This document shows, piece after piece, positions 12,211-23,599 of a stretch of DNA of 64,000 bases. Within the stretch, counting starts at the first letter, position 1, and every line of letters starts with the position of its first letter. The DNA lies in assembly GCA_028023455.1 (NCBI GenBank), contig JAQFVV010012397.1, positions 3,740,888-3,804,887 of the forward strand, given 5' to 3'. Position numbers and translations under genes: made by a program. The DNA is from Epiperipatus broadwayi (taxonomy: Eukaryota; Onychophora; Udeonychophora; Euonychophora; Peripatidae). The notes beneath the pieces are model-generated. The model saw only the letters and a program-made list of their open reading frames with translations. It did no database searches and was not told where the DNA came from.

Positions 12211-15025
12211 TGGATTGTTTATGAATGCTCTGTAAGATTTCAAATTTATAAGATGACTAGATCATAAAATATTTCAGTATATTCTTCAGCTTTCTCCAAG
12301 TCATAATATTAAATCTATTATTGTAAGATTATATTTTTGTTAGAAAGGGCATGTAAAGTGTTTTATAGTAAATTTAAGTTTGGTTAACATGGGCTAGGCA
12401 TATTCTGCTTACATTATAATAATTATCTTAAAGACAATTTAAAAAAATATAATTTTAATTGTCTTCACTGTTAGATTATGATGAATACACTTTAGGAAAA
12501 GTATAAAAATCTTTCAAACAAAAAGTTTGCTGCAGAAGATAAAAACAGCATTACAAGGTGTTAAATAATTACATTAAAGAACTCTCATTTGATAAATACT
12601 AATATACTTATGGTTCACAAATTGGTTTGTGTAATCATCACAAAACTCACATTTAACCTTTTACTCTATCTTTTTATTATTATTATTATTGTTTTTTTTT
12701 TTTAATTGGTCATACTTATTTATGACTGATGGATAATGATGACACAATAAATGGTATCTGTTTTTATCATTTATACTAGATGATAAAGTTGACTATTGAT
12801 AGCTTATCAATTTTACAATATAATGGATTAATTGTTTACATGGATTAACATATTTTGTTTTAATATATTACACATTTTATTAAAGCTGCATATTATTCTA
12901 ATTCATATTATAAACACATGCACACACACAAACAATATTATAGCATAATGATTTGTACATGGACCTGCCATAACTTGCGAATCAATTCCAGCAAACTCAG
13001 GTAGCCACTCACAATTATTGATCAGTAAATGGATTATATACATATACAGTAAAATCAAAAAGAAAAAATTGTCTCACCATTTGTAATTATCAATCACTAA
13101 ACATCACATGTGGCGCTACTATATGTAGAGTTTTGCCTCTGAAAAACATTTGTAGTTATGTAGGCTAATGAGAATAACTTTGTACTCTCCTGTTTTTTTG
13201 GAGAGTTACTGAGAAGAGTTTTATCCAACACTGAAATATAAAAAGCTATTTTACTGACACATACATATATATATGATTTATAACTGGTTTACCATGTTGA
13301 AAAGTACTATGTGTAGCTATGATATTTTATTGGTGTAGATTTGATTATGAAAATTGCTTTCAAACATTTTAAAATCAAGTTATCAGGGAGACTGCTTTCA
13401 ACTGTCATGAATAGCAAGATTTTTCATCACAAATTGTAATTTACTCAAAAAAATAAGCTTCAAACATATTTGACAATAATAGTTTTTTTTTATGGTTTTT
13501 ATTGTGAATCGTAAAACATCTTTATTTTTGATCTATCTTTAATTGCTTTGAAAGCATTTAAATGACAGCATTTAATTCTGTTTTATTTCTCAAAGAGTTT
13601 AGTGAGATTTTTTTTGTCCAGTCTGTCATCTTTCTCTAACTTATATTTCCATTATTAATATCTTCAACAAAAGAGTCACTATAAATTTAAAAATGGTGTT
13701 TATATTCACTATAAATTTAAAAATGGTGTTTATATTTCATAAGTGATTCATGTTATGAATAGTTCGAAAGGCTTTTTAGGGCCAAGTTCATTTTCATACA
13801 AGAAGACGAAATATCTTTTTCTTTATCGTCAAGTTTGAGAGTTTTAAATTACTGAGAAAAAAATTAATAGAGCAATGATAATTATTCGACCTATAAATAT
13901 TTTTTAATAATAAATATCTTTTGCATTATACATGATTAAAATAAAAAATGTTTTACAAACAACAGAAAATATTTTTAATATTCCAAAGCTAATATTTTTT
14001 AATATTTGTCATTGGGATCACCGTAGGATTTTTAATATCATAAGGTTTGTTCATTAAAAAATGCTATTAATAAGTTGTGTATAATTTTAGAAATTATTTA
14101 CTGATCAGTTCTGAGACACATGCATTGACGATGTAAAAAATTGCAAAAAACAAAACAAAACAAAATCCTCTTTCAAAAAAATTATTATATTTTTAGTAAG
14201 GTTGCAGGGTGTCAGTTAGTAATGAAGTTATCATCTGATTACATACGATTAGTCTTAAATCTGAGCTTCTGTAATCATTATACACAAAGACGTCATTCAC
14301 TGAAGACAAGAAAAAGCATTACATTTAAAAATTTTTGAATTAAATTTCAATAAATATTGGCTTAAAATTTTCATTGAGCATATGATAAAAATTTGAACTT
14401 CAAATTGCTTTACGTGCAAAGAATATAAAAATAAATTTTTTTTATTTTCATATTTGTAATTATACTTTATGCAAATTAATAAAACAATTATTATTTTTAT
14501 TTATGAGGTAATATTTCTTCAAATCAATACAAGTCCAATAAGCTTTTATAAAAAAGTCAGATATTTCAAGTAAACAGAAGGCTTTAAAATAATGCCGCAG
14601 CCGGCAAGTCACTACCTGATTTCAGATTATTACCCTGTTAATGGAAGCCTTTAGCTATCTGTTTCAAAGTTAATTCTTTTTCTCTCTTTTGCAGTGCTGA
14701 ATCTTTGCACTTTATCTGAAAAGAGAATTATAAGAGAGAGAGGGGAAAGGGGAAGAAAAATTTAATATGAATAAATCAAAATGTTCAACAAGTTATTACT
14801 CACATAATTTATATCTTTTATTTTTGATTCATTACTTTTTACTTATAAAAACATTCAATTACTAAGAAAACACGATTAAGTAAAAATTAACTTAAAACCA
14901 AGCATTGTTCAAACAATAAGATCAAAGCTGTTTTTAAAAACTTTACTTTTAGCAAATATTAGTTTTAAAAAACGTGATTTTAATTTTAAATGTGAAGACT
15001 ATAAATTTTTGAATATCGGTTTTTT
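12211..15025. other. AT-rich stretch without recognised gene
   Basis: No coding signal. Around 13118-13140 a short stretch (gcgctactatatgtagagttttgcct in part) resembles the terminus of the MITE family found at 54.2-55.0 kb and may be a relic. A perfect 30 bp duplication is listed separately. Confidence 0.45.
13677..13736 (+). repeat. Perfect 30 bp tandem duplication
   Basis: The unit starting cactataaatttaaa occurs twice back to back (13677-13706 and 13707-13736) with no difference, so it is recent. Confidence 0.95.
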
Positions 15026-15029
15026 AAGG

Positions 15030-15450
15030 CAACTGTGAGCTATTCTGTCAAAGGCAACAGATAGTAGAAATTTCACATATTTATATATGAGGGTTGGTTC
15101 AAATTCTTCCGAGTCCTTCAATGCAGTTGCAGATTGTGTACATATTAATTACTATATTCAATTGGGAAAATACAAAAATATTGGGCAGAGAGGAAAAAGT
15201 GCAAAGAAGAAAATTCAAGGAAGCAGTTGATATGACAAATGGTAAATAATCCTATAAATCAATCCAGTGTGGCAATGCACAAGTCATGGAAGTCTCTAAT
15301 TAACTTTGCTCTTAGAAAAAAGTATTAAAGAAAGAAAAACATTGAAGAGCTCAGGAGGATTTGAACCAACACTCAAATATAGATCTATGATACTTCTTTT
15401 TATTGCCTTTGACAGAATAGCTCAGTTGGTTATAGCATTGCCTTAAAAAT
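15030..15450. repeat. Inverted SINE-like unit with tRNA-type boxes
   Basis: The left part (about 15030-15130) and the reverse complement of the right part (about 15335-15445) are the same sequence, sharing gctattctgtcaaaggcaa, a middle portion, and gttggttcaaat. The right arm contains TAGCTCAGTTGG at 15418-15429, a perfect pol III box A form, on +. It also contains GGTTCAAATCC at 15357-15367 on -, a perfect box B form. The left arm has GGTTCAAATTC at 15096-15106 on +. The boxes face opposite strands, so this is not a working tRNA gene; it looks like a tRNA-derived SINE in head-to-head arrangement. The middle (15160-15360) is related to 62960-63120. Confidence 0.55.
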
Positions 15451-16209
15451 TATCTTCTGTGCAAAAAAGAGAAACTTTAAATTCATATCTAGTCTACATA
15501 GTAATATTATTATGTCTTATAAAGCTAATCAGGCATCAAAGTTACTGAATGTAACAATATACACCTCTTGTTATTTATCAAAGTTCAGAAATTTTAAAAA
15601 GAGATTAAAAATAGAATGGGAAATGGACATCTGTTAAATTATAAATGACAATATTTGGTAAAAATTAGTGGCATAGAATTTATTATTAACAAAAAATGGT
15701 AAAAAAAATGCTGATTTATATGATATTTCAAACAACATGTTAGTAATATGGCGTCAGTAGTCAAAAGAATCATTAAAAAATAATTTCAGTAGTTTCCTAT
15801 ATACAGTGCAAGGAATTCAAATTTGGATGGTGCATAAAAAAAATTTCTAGTTAAATGATTTATTAAAAACAAAAACTTATCCAAAATCCAACCATCTAAT
15901 TTTCTTTCCAAATGCAAACCACTTTTTTAATTCATAAATATTTTTTTCTCCATATATTTTTAAATTTTTTATTTATTTATAAAAAAATAAATGTTTTGCA
16001 CTTTAAAACTTGAGTTGGAATAATAAAAGGGAGAAAAAAAAATGAAGTGCATTATTTTCAGTATAAAAATAGGTTTTTTCTTTTAAAAATTTTAGATAGG
16101 TTTAGTGTGAAAATTTTAAGGGTTTCATATTTTCATTGTAAATAATTTAACAAATGACCATATAAAAATGGCTAAAACAATAATTTATTATCTAACATAC
16201 AGGCTATAT
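15451..16209. other. AT-rich stretch, no gene seen
   Basis: Its end (about 16185-16213, ctaacatacaggctatatat) belongs to the repeat family that continues at 21208 on the other side of LTR element 1. Confidence 0.5.
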
Positions 16210-16213
16210 ATAT

Positions 16214-17873
16214 TGTACCGAGATACATCGCTATCGAATATGTGGTATTATTTAAAAGTAGTAATATTTCATAAATCTCGCCTTTTAAAAATAAAGTGGG
16301 AAAATAAAAGTTAAAAGTTGAAGGAAAAGAAAATTAAAAACAAAAGAGTAGGGTGGGAGGGGGGTTATTGTTAAAGAAAAAAAAAATAAATGCTTTTAAA
16401 GAGGGTAAGATTTTTTTTAAAATAAAAAATGATTTTATATTATTTTGATTAGTTTGTAATAAAAGTAATAAAGAAAAAATTCGTTTTGTTTTATAATAAA
16501 ATAATAAAATGTGTGCATGTGTAAAAGTTTTGAACAAAAGAATAAAATAGAAGCCCAATCAGAGCGAAGGAAAAGTACAGTAATTTCACGAGATAATAAA
16601 CACTGGACATAACAAAACTTTGTCATTGTTAAGATGGTTTCAAATTACAACATTCCATTATTATTTATGATATTTTAAAAGAAAATATTTCAAAATATTT
16701 CTTAAAATTACAGAATCAAAGATTATATAAATTGTTATATCTACCAAAACGATGCATTGTTAAATTTACCATATTGTGCAGCTAGCTGGAGCCTTCACTG
16801 CGATAACATCATCAGATAGTTTGGAGGGCAAACCATGTTCGGATAAAGCCAATAAAGTAGTGGAGTGTTTATGCTGAAAATCCATGAAAGTTATATAATA
16901 TCACAAATTCAAGGAGGATTTACTGGAGTTTAGTGCTAACCGGTCATAGATAACATTTTAGAAATTACATTTCTGTATGTACGTCATTTCAGATTTCCAA
17001 ATCCTAGGTAACTTTTGGTTTTAATATTCTCTAATTCTTGATTTTCTTTTTTAAAAAAACTGTGATAAATAAATAAATAAAACTTTAAACTTAACCAAGT
17101 AGTATCTGGGAAATACAAATGATATTGGCTTCTGTGTTTAACTTTATTCAAAGACATTGTGTGCATGTATGTGTGAATTTTAATTTAGTATGTCATGTAT
17201 ATTTTAGTTATTATAATGTATTAAAACATTTATTTAAAATGAAAAGAGTGTGCATGTTTGAATTATAAAGCAAAACGACTGTTTTTTTTTTTTAAAAAAA
17301 AAGATATTTAAACTGTTGTTTAAATATTTATATTTATATTTGAATACACATATTTATGCTGAGATAATATTTTAATAAAGTGGGAATGGAAAGATTTAAT
17401 TATTATTAAGAAGTAATTAAATTGAAACTAAAAGAATAAGGAAAGTTTTCTTTAAAGAATAAGGATTTGTTTTGTTAAGGATGCCAAAGTTTAACGTACG
17501 GCAAATCATCATTATTATTTAAAGTAGAATGTTTAGATTGGGTGGAGATTTCTTTTCTTTTAAAGCAGCTGCAATTCGATGAGCTAGCTGGGGTCTCAGG
17601 TACTGGATTCTTTACTGATCAGGTAAACATGTTAATTACTATGTAATTAACTGGTGCCTAAAGGTTTACCTTAAAATAAATAAAGTGTTTATTTGGTCAG
17701 TATTTGTCTAGTAGCCGAGTGTTTATATTATTGGTAGCTTGCTGCCAATGATATTCTGCACTCTACCTGAGGACCAAGCACCTTCAAAGATTGGGTGGTT
17801 CAGCAAGGGAGGAAGAGTATTTTTAGATTTCTATTTGTCATTATTAGTTAAAATAAAGAAGGTGGGCGGTTCA
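16214..17873 (+). repeat. 5' LTR of LTR element 1
   Basis: Matches 19562-21207 over its whole length. It begins TGTACCGAGATACATC and ends GGGCGGTTCA. A run of AATAAATAAA at about 17676-17686 followed by a T/G-rich stretch is a plausible polyadenylation signal. No strong TATA box was seen. Confidence 0.92.
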
Positions 17874-18165
17874 TTTGGCACATCAACATGGCCCAAAAGT
17901 AGTCATTTCAAATGGTAGGACTGACGTAAGTTGTAGTGGGACATTCATTTGGCACATCAATGTGACCTGAAACTAGACATTTCAAGTAGTAGGACCAATG
18001 TAAGCAGTAGTGGGACATTCATTTGGCACACTAACATGGCCCAAAAACTAGTTTCAAATGGTAGAACCAATGTAAGCTGTAGTTGGATGTTCATTTGGTG
18101 CATGAACATGGCCTGAAACTAGTCATTTCAAATGATAGGACCAAAGTAAACAGTAGTTGGATGTT
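17871..18165 (+). repeat. Four tandem units, each with a primer-binding-site-like core
   Basis: Immediately after the 5' LTR a unit of 72-74 bp is repeated four times, starting at 17871, 17945, 18019 and 18091. Each begins tcatttgg and has TGG at 17876, 17950, 18024 and 18096, followed by a CAACATGGCCC-like core. The first unit overlaps the LTR end by three bases. The primer binding site is thus present in four variants. Confidence 0.85.
17876..17894 (+). other. Primer binding site, tRNA-Lys-like
   Basis: The sequence TGGCACATCAACATGGCCC lies two bases after the LTR end, the normal place for the minus-strand primer site. It aligns, with one inserted base and a few mismatches, to the complement of the tRNA-Lys 3' end (TGGCGCCCAACGTGGGGC), the primer known for Drosophila gypsy. 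The tRNA assignment is inference. Confidence 0.5.
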
Positions 18166-18488
18166 TTTTAGATGGTGTGGTCAAAGTTAGCCATTAATAA
18201 TCTAGGTGACAGTTAGTGAGAAAGAAGTTAGAAAGCATGATAGTAGTGGTTTTTTTCGAGAACCAGTCAGATTGCCATAACTAGTAAAAGTGATTTTTAT
18301 ATGACATTATATAACATGGAGGCATAATCCTTAAGAAAGAAAAAAATAAGGGGACACTCTGGATGAATGAGGATAGACAAACAGGAGGCGTAAAAGTAGA
18401 ACTAAGAGGGTTAAGGTTAGTTGTACATACATTTTGAAATAGAAAAAAAATTTAATATTTAAATAAAGCTAGATAGATCAGTGACAAA

Positions 18489-19036
18489 ATGGAAAAAAGT
18501 GGTAGTGATGGAGGGGCAACACTAGAAGTAAGCCTGATATTCTTTAAAAACCCACAAATAGTAGAGGAAAGTGCATTTCAAATGTTAATGAACATGATGA
18601 AGGAAATGCGCGAAGATATTAGCCGAAATCATCAAATAATGAAGCAGGAAGTTAGTGAGCTTAGGACAGAGATGAAGGAAATGAGACAGGAATTACTGGG
18701 AAGAATGGACATAAGCCAGGAAGCAGTAGAAGTAATGAGAAAAATGTAGACAAAGAAAAGTCTGAGATTTTAAAATTAAAAGAAAACACGGAAGAAGTGA
18801 AGGAGGAGTTAAACAATGGGGAAGTGAGTCAGTTAGAAATGAGAGTAGTGCAAGTAGAAGGGATATGTCAGGAATTAGTAAATAGCCAGAGAATGGTGCA
18901 ACAGGAAATAGTGAAACTAAAAACAGAGAACACAAAAGAAAGTAATAACAAGGAATTAGGAAGTTCCGAGAAAATAATAGAGAGCAAGGAGAATATAAAG
19001 GCTGAATTGAAGGAGATATGTAATAGTGTAATGTAA
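18489..19036 (+). pseudogene. Gag-like coiled-coil protein remnant
   Basis: Two open stretches in different frames (18489-18749, 86 aa; 18797-19036, 79 aa) lie in the first coding position of LTR element 1. Both are rich in E, K, Q and M with hydrophobic residues at heptad-like spacing (for example NMMKEMREDISRNHQIMKQE, then LRTEMKEMRQELLGRMD), so a long coiled coil is predicted. Coiled-coil N-termini occur in the Gag of several gypsy-like and other LTR elements. No zinc knuckle, protease or RT motif follows. The ATG at 18489 is a reasonable start, following a leader that contains the primer-site array. A frameshift and stop near 18747 break the protein. Confidence 0.5.
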
Positions 19037-19094
19037 GAGATAGGGCAGAAAATAAAACAGAACACAAATGTGAGAATTTTAGTTTTGATGATAG

Positions 19095-19400
19095 GTAAGG
19101 TGTACGGATGAATAGATTGATGGAGAAACAATTTACCATTTCAGTATTCAAAGCGGAAGTAGGAGAAAACCTGTTGAAACATTTAGAGAGCTTAGGTAAT
19201 TTGTTTCATTTTAAAAATTTCCAGAGGGGGTGGGGGGGGGAAGGTGGGGGGGGTCAGTAGAGGAAATGGTGGAGTTTTTAATGCAGGTGGATTACGGCAA
19301 CTTACCCTGGGAGCTTCCAGATCGATACAGGAGATGGGATGGGTATAATAAATCATTTGGCAGGAAGAAAGAGCCACCTGATCGAGCATAAATAAAAATG
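19095..19400 (+). pseudogene. Possible continuation of the gag-like remnant
   Basis: Short open stretches read MNRLMEKQFTISVFKAEVGE and, after a G-rich slip at 19226-19250, NLPWELPDRYRRWDGYNKSF. They are less repetitive than the coiled coil and may be a gag core domain, but no family is recognised. Confidence 0.3.
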
Positions 19401-19542
19401 TAATGGGATGGAAATTATAATAAATAAATATGACTACACGGATATAGGAAAAAATGAATTTCAATTTAATAAAGCAATGGGATTTATATAATACTTATAA
19501 ATTTAGGTTTTGAAACTAAAATGCTCAGAATATTTTAGTTTC

Positions 19543-19560
19543 AGGTGAGGGACGGAGATA
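19543..19560 (+). other. Polypurine tract of LTR element 1
   Basis: AGGTGAGGGACGGAGATA directly precedes the 3' LTR. Its place and purine bias fit the plus-strand primer and support the + orientation. Confidence 0.65.
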
Positions 19561-19561
19561 A

Positions 19562-21207
19562 TGTAGTGAGGTACATCATTATAGAATATGTAGTATTATT
19601 TAAAAGTAGTAATATTTCATAAATCTCACCTTTTAAAAATAAAGTGGGAAAATAAAAGTTAAAAGTTGAAGGAAAAGAAAATTAAAAACAAAAGAGTAGG
19701 GTAGGGGGGTTTATTGTTAAAGAAAAATAAATAATAAATGCTTTTAAAGAGAATAAGATTTTTTTTATTTTTGAAATAAAAATGATTTAATATTATTTTT
19801 GATTAGTTTGTAATAAAAAGTAATAAAGAAAAAATTTGTTTGTTTTATAATAAAATAATTAAATGTGTGCGTGTGTGTAAAAGTTTTGAACAAAAGAATA
19901 AAATAGAAGCCCAATCAGAGTGAAGTAAAAGTACAGTAATTTCATGAGATAACAAATGCTGGACATAACAAAACTTTGTCATTGTTAAGATGGTTTAAAA
20001 ATTTCAACATTCCATTATTATTTATGATATTTTAAAAGAAAATATTTCAAAATATTTCTTAAAATTACCGAATCAAAGATTATATAAATTGTTATATCTA
20101 CCAAAATGATGCATTGTTAAATCTACCGTATTGTGCAGCTAGCTGGAGCTTTCACTGCGAATAACATCAGCAGATAGTTCGGAGGGCAAACCATGTTCGG
20201 ATAAAGCCAATAAAGTAGTGGAGTGTTTATGCTGAAAATCCATGAAGGTTATATAATATCATGAATTCAAGGAGGATTTACTGGAGGTTAGTGCTAACCG
20301 GTCATAGATAACATTTTAGAAATTACATTGTGCTGTATGTACGTCATTTCAGATTTCCAAATCCTAGGTAACTTTTGGTTTTAATATTCTCTAATTCTTG
20401 ATTTTCTTTTTAAAAAAAAAACTGTGATAAATAAATAAATAAAACTTTAAACTTTACCAAGTAGTATCTGGGAAATACAAATGATATCGGCTTCTGTGTT
20501 TAACTTTATTCAAAGACATTGTGTGCATGTATGTGTGAATTTTAATTTAGTATGTCATGTATATTTTAGTTATTATAATGTATTAAAACATTTATTTAAA
20601 ATGAAAAGAGTGTGTGTGTTTGAATTATAAAGCAAAATGACTGTTTTTTTTTTTTAAAAAAAGATATTTAAACTACAGTTTAAATATTTATATTTATATT
20701 TGAATACACATATTTATGCTGATATAATATTTTAATAAAGTGGGAATGGAAAGATTTAATTATTATTAAGAAATAGTTAAATTAAAACTTAAAGAATAAG
20801 GATTTGTTTTGTTAAGGATGCCAAAGTTTACTGTATGGTAAATCATCATTATTATTTAAAGTAGAATGTTTAGATTGGGTGGAGATTTCTTTTCTTTTAA
20901 AGCAGCTGCAATTTGATGAGCTAGCTGGGGTCTCAGGTACTGGATTCTTTACTGATCGGGTAAACATGTTAATTACTATGTGATTAACTGGCGCCTAAAG
21001 GTTTACCTTAAAATAAATAAAGTGTTTATTTGGTCAGTATTTGTCTAGTAGCCGAGTGTTTATATTATTGGTAGCTTGCTGCCAATGATATTCTGCACTC
21101 TACCTGAGGACCAAGCACCTTCAAAGATTGGGTGGTTCAGCAAAAGAGAAAGAGTATTTTTAGATTTCTATTTGTCATTCTTAGTTAAAATAAAGGTGGG
21201 CAGTTCA
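19562..21207 (+). repeat. 3' LTR of LTR element 1
   Basis: Collinear with the 5' LTR. Its first bases are TGTAGTGAGG where the 5' copy has TGTACCGAGA, and it ends CAGTTCA where the 5' copy has CGGTTCA. Confidence 0.92.
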
Positions 21208-21863
21208 ATATATATCTGTACAAACAATGTAATATATAGGGTATTTTGAGCTCAGACTTTTACACGACCCTCAACTCTCCACACTACATCGTAATACTGA
21301 TACACTTGACCACATATATGTCTAAAAGATAAATAATCACCAATATATGTATTTCATGTTAAACCAGCACTCATCAGTTTGTCCAGATTATCATCTCTAC
21401 ACATATATACAATAAATGCTCAGATTTATATTAATATAGCCAAGGTTCATACTTTAATGGACAGGCTTCAATCCACTTCACCCTCCAAACTCTTCAGCCA
21501 TCCATCTCATTGAAAATCTGATTATGGAATGCTCAAAGTCCACACTGCTGTCAACATTCTCATCCCACCTAGGTTGACCACAAGTCACTCTGTCCCCTCA
21601 TGTGCAGGACATAATTTAAGTACATATATGAGGGTTGGGCAAACATGCAAGCTACTATTTAATATCTAACATACATGCTATATATATAATATACATGTAC
21701 AAACAATGTAATATATAGGGTATTTTTAGCTCAGACTTTCACACGAACCTCATACCATTGATACACCTGATCACTTTCACTTATATGTCTAAAAGATAAA
21801 TAATCACAAATAACATATTTTGTGCTAAAACAGCACTCATCAGTTGGTATAGATTATCATCCC

Positions 21864-21938
<75 letters not shown>

Positions 21939-22312
21939 AAGTGCCCAGATTTATATTAGGATAGCCAATCTTCATACTTTAATGGACAGGCTCAATCAAC
22001 TCCACCCTCCAACTCTTCAGACATCCATCCTACTGAAAATCTGATGATGGAATGCTCAAATCCCACACTGCTGCTGACATTTTCATCAATAGGATGGATG
22101 GTTGAAGAGTTGGAGGGGGGAGTGGATTAAAGCCTGCCCATTAAAGTATGAAGATTGGCTATCTTAATATAAATCTGGGCACTTATTGTACATATGTGTA
22201 GACATAATAATCTGGACCAACTGATGAGTGCTGGTTTAGCACAAAATACATATATTGGTGATTATTTATCTTTTAGACATATATGTGGTCAAGTATATCA
22301 GTGGGGAAATTC
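21208..22312. repeat. Foldback repeat family interrupted by LTR element 1
   Basis: Three copies of a unit of about 300-400 bp are present: + at 21208-21640 (its left end is at about 16185-16213, cut off by LTR element 1), + at 21660-22085, and - at about 22088-22312. The second and third form a near-perfect inverted pair around 22086: gtctaaaagataaataatca, cagcactcatcagttg and ttcatactttaatgg all recur as reverse complements. No open frame. It looks like a foldback or MITE-type non-coding transposon. Confidence 0.8.
21867..21934. repeat. (AT)n microsatellite
   Basis: About 68 bp of AT with one GA interruption near 21895. It lies inside the middle copy of the foldback family, where the other copies have only a few AT units. 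Confidence 0.95.
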
Positions 22313-22399
22313 CTTAATTGAAAGGATTTTATCTAGATAAGGTTTAATTCCCCAATAACTCACAATATGTCTAAAATTACAAATTTTCATTCATGACCA

Positions 22400-23119
22400 A
22401 TATACTTTTCTTCAGGTTAATGTTAATTCCTTTCCTCAAACACTCAGAAAAATAATTCTACATGCTGCATGTGTTCTTCTGCCATGGAAAATACTACTAG
22501 TACATCATCTGCATACTTAGTTACAATTTATTTGACCTCAGAAGACAGAATCCAATCTAAACATTGTGATAATCCTGCCCCACTGTTTATTAAACTGAAA
22601 GGTATCTGAATGAATTGATAAGAATATCCTCTATATCTGAATATTGTATATTGGCAATTTTCAGGATGGCATTTGATCTGCCAGTAACTTAAATTGAAAG
22701 TGGAAAAAATCCATTTTCCTTTAATCTCATCAACAATTTTTCCATGAGTGGAGAAGCATTACAGTCAGGTACAGTCATTTTATTTAATTGCCTTTGATCC
22801 AAGCATAAACTGACAGCCATCTTTTCTCTTAACCATCACAAGAGGATTTCAATACAAGGATAAACATTTCGAAATTATACCCCAGCCCATGATTTGCTTG
22901 AGTTGTTTCTCAACTTCCTCTCACTTTATACTGATGATGTACAGGGTATGATGTAGACTGAAAGGGTTGACTTTGTGTCAGTCTTATCCTCTGTTTAAAA
23001 GCTTTTATAACTCCAGAGATATCTGGAAATACAATACTATATTTTTCAAAAATAGATTTCAACATTCTACCCCAATCACCAGTAGCTAACTTAGATTCAT
23101 TTATATTTTGGGTAATCAT
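22400..23119 (-). pseudogene. Gypsy reverse transcriptase remnant
   Basis: Starting at 23119 the reading contains KAFKQRIRLTQSQPFQSTSY and PVHHQY, the block just before RT in gypsy-type Pol. Then come QLKQIMGWGII, PLVMVKRKDG, LSYWQIKCHPEN, QIPFSLINSG, and the catalytic box KYADDVLV (aspartate codons within 22501-22518). These are RT blocks 1 to 5 of Ty3/gypsy in correct order. The box has the standard two aspartates, but stops and frameshifts lie between blocks (for example after SKAIK and after SSEVK). Long identified as retroelement by motif order; not functional. Confidence 0.8.
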
Positions 23120-23439
23120 TGTATATGGAGTTAACTCATTTACACAATAGACATCTAAACAATTGTATAAATAAGGTAATAAAACATTAGCACTTTGTCA
23201 TTGCACATGACCTGACTCTTAACATAAATTTAGGAATATATTTATATTTATACAAGAAATCAGACCTCAATACATCATCATGCATTAGATCCTTCATGAT
23301 TAAAAATACATATCAGTTTTTGATTGATTTGTATTTCAGCCCAAATTTGCTTTAGTTCAATTTTTGCCTTGCAGTTATTTGCCATGATTACATGAATAGA
23401 GTTCAATAGGAGACTTTGTATGTGAGGTTGGTGATCTAA

Positions 23440-23530
23440 CACTTGTTGATACATTTACTCTGATATTACTGAGAATTGATTGCCAGAGTCCAACAAAGTC
23501 TCCACCAATATCCATTTAAATGATATTCTC
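23440..23530 (-). pseudogene. Retroelement aspartic protease remnant
   Basis: The - strand reads LVETLLDSGNQFSVISE, with the active-site DSG codons at 23490-23482. A short hydrophobic stretch followed by D-S/T-G and then (S/A)xIS is the signature of retroviral-type proteases. It sits upstream of the RT block, as expected for Pol of this element. Confidence 0.65.
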
Positions 23531-23599
23531 ACTTTGGGACATATTTGCTGAGCAAAACTGGCATTTAATACTTCCATGAACATATCAAATTTCATAACT

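Larger units (their letters stand above)
16214..21207 (+). mobile_element. LTR element 1: non-autonomous LTR retrotransposon
   Basis: Two collinear direct repeats of about 1.65 kb (16214-17873 and 19562-21207) bracket a 1.7 kb interior. The element starts TGTACC and the 5' LTR ends GGTTCA, an imperfect inverted repeat. It is flanked by ATAT on both sides (16210-16213, 21208-21211). Two bases after the 5' LTR is a primer-site-like TGG, and a purine-rich tract precedes the 3' LTR, giving the + orientation. The interior encodes only a broken coiled-coil gag-like protein. No protease, RT, RNase H or integrase is present, so it would need proteins from another element. The LTRs differ by scattered substitutions and small indels, so insertion is not very recent. 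Confidence 0.88.

Noticed and set aside
15418-15500. A tRNA gene starting at the TAGCTCAGTTGG motif
   Set aside because: No proper box B or closing acceptor stem on the same strand; read as SINE-like.
17871-18165. CRISPR-like array
   Set aside because: The units are degenerate along their whole length with no constant-repeat/variable-spacer pattern, and the DNA is eukaryotic transposon sequence.
18693-19151. 152-codon - strand frame, hydrophobic and leucine/serine-rich
   Set aside because: It is the antisense of the coiled-coil gag-like remnant; purine-rich sense codons give hydrophobic antisense frames.
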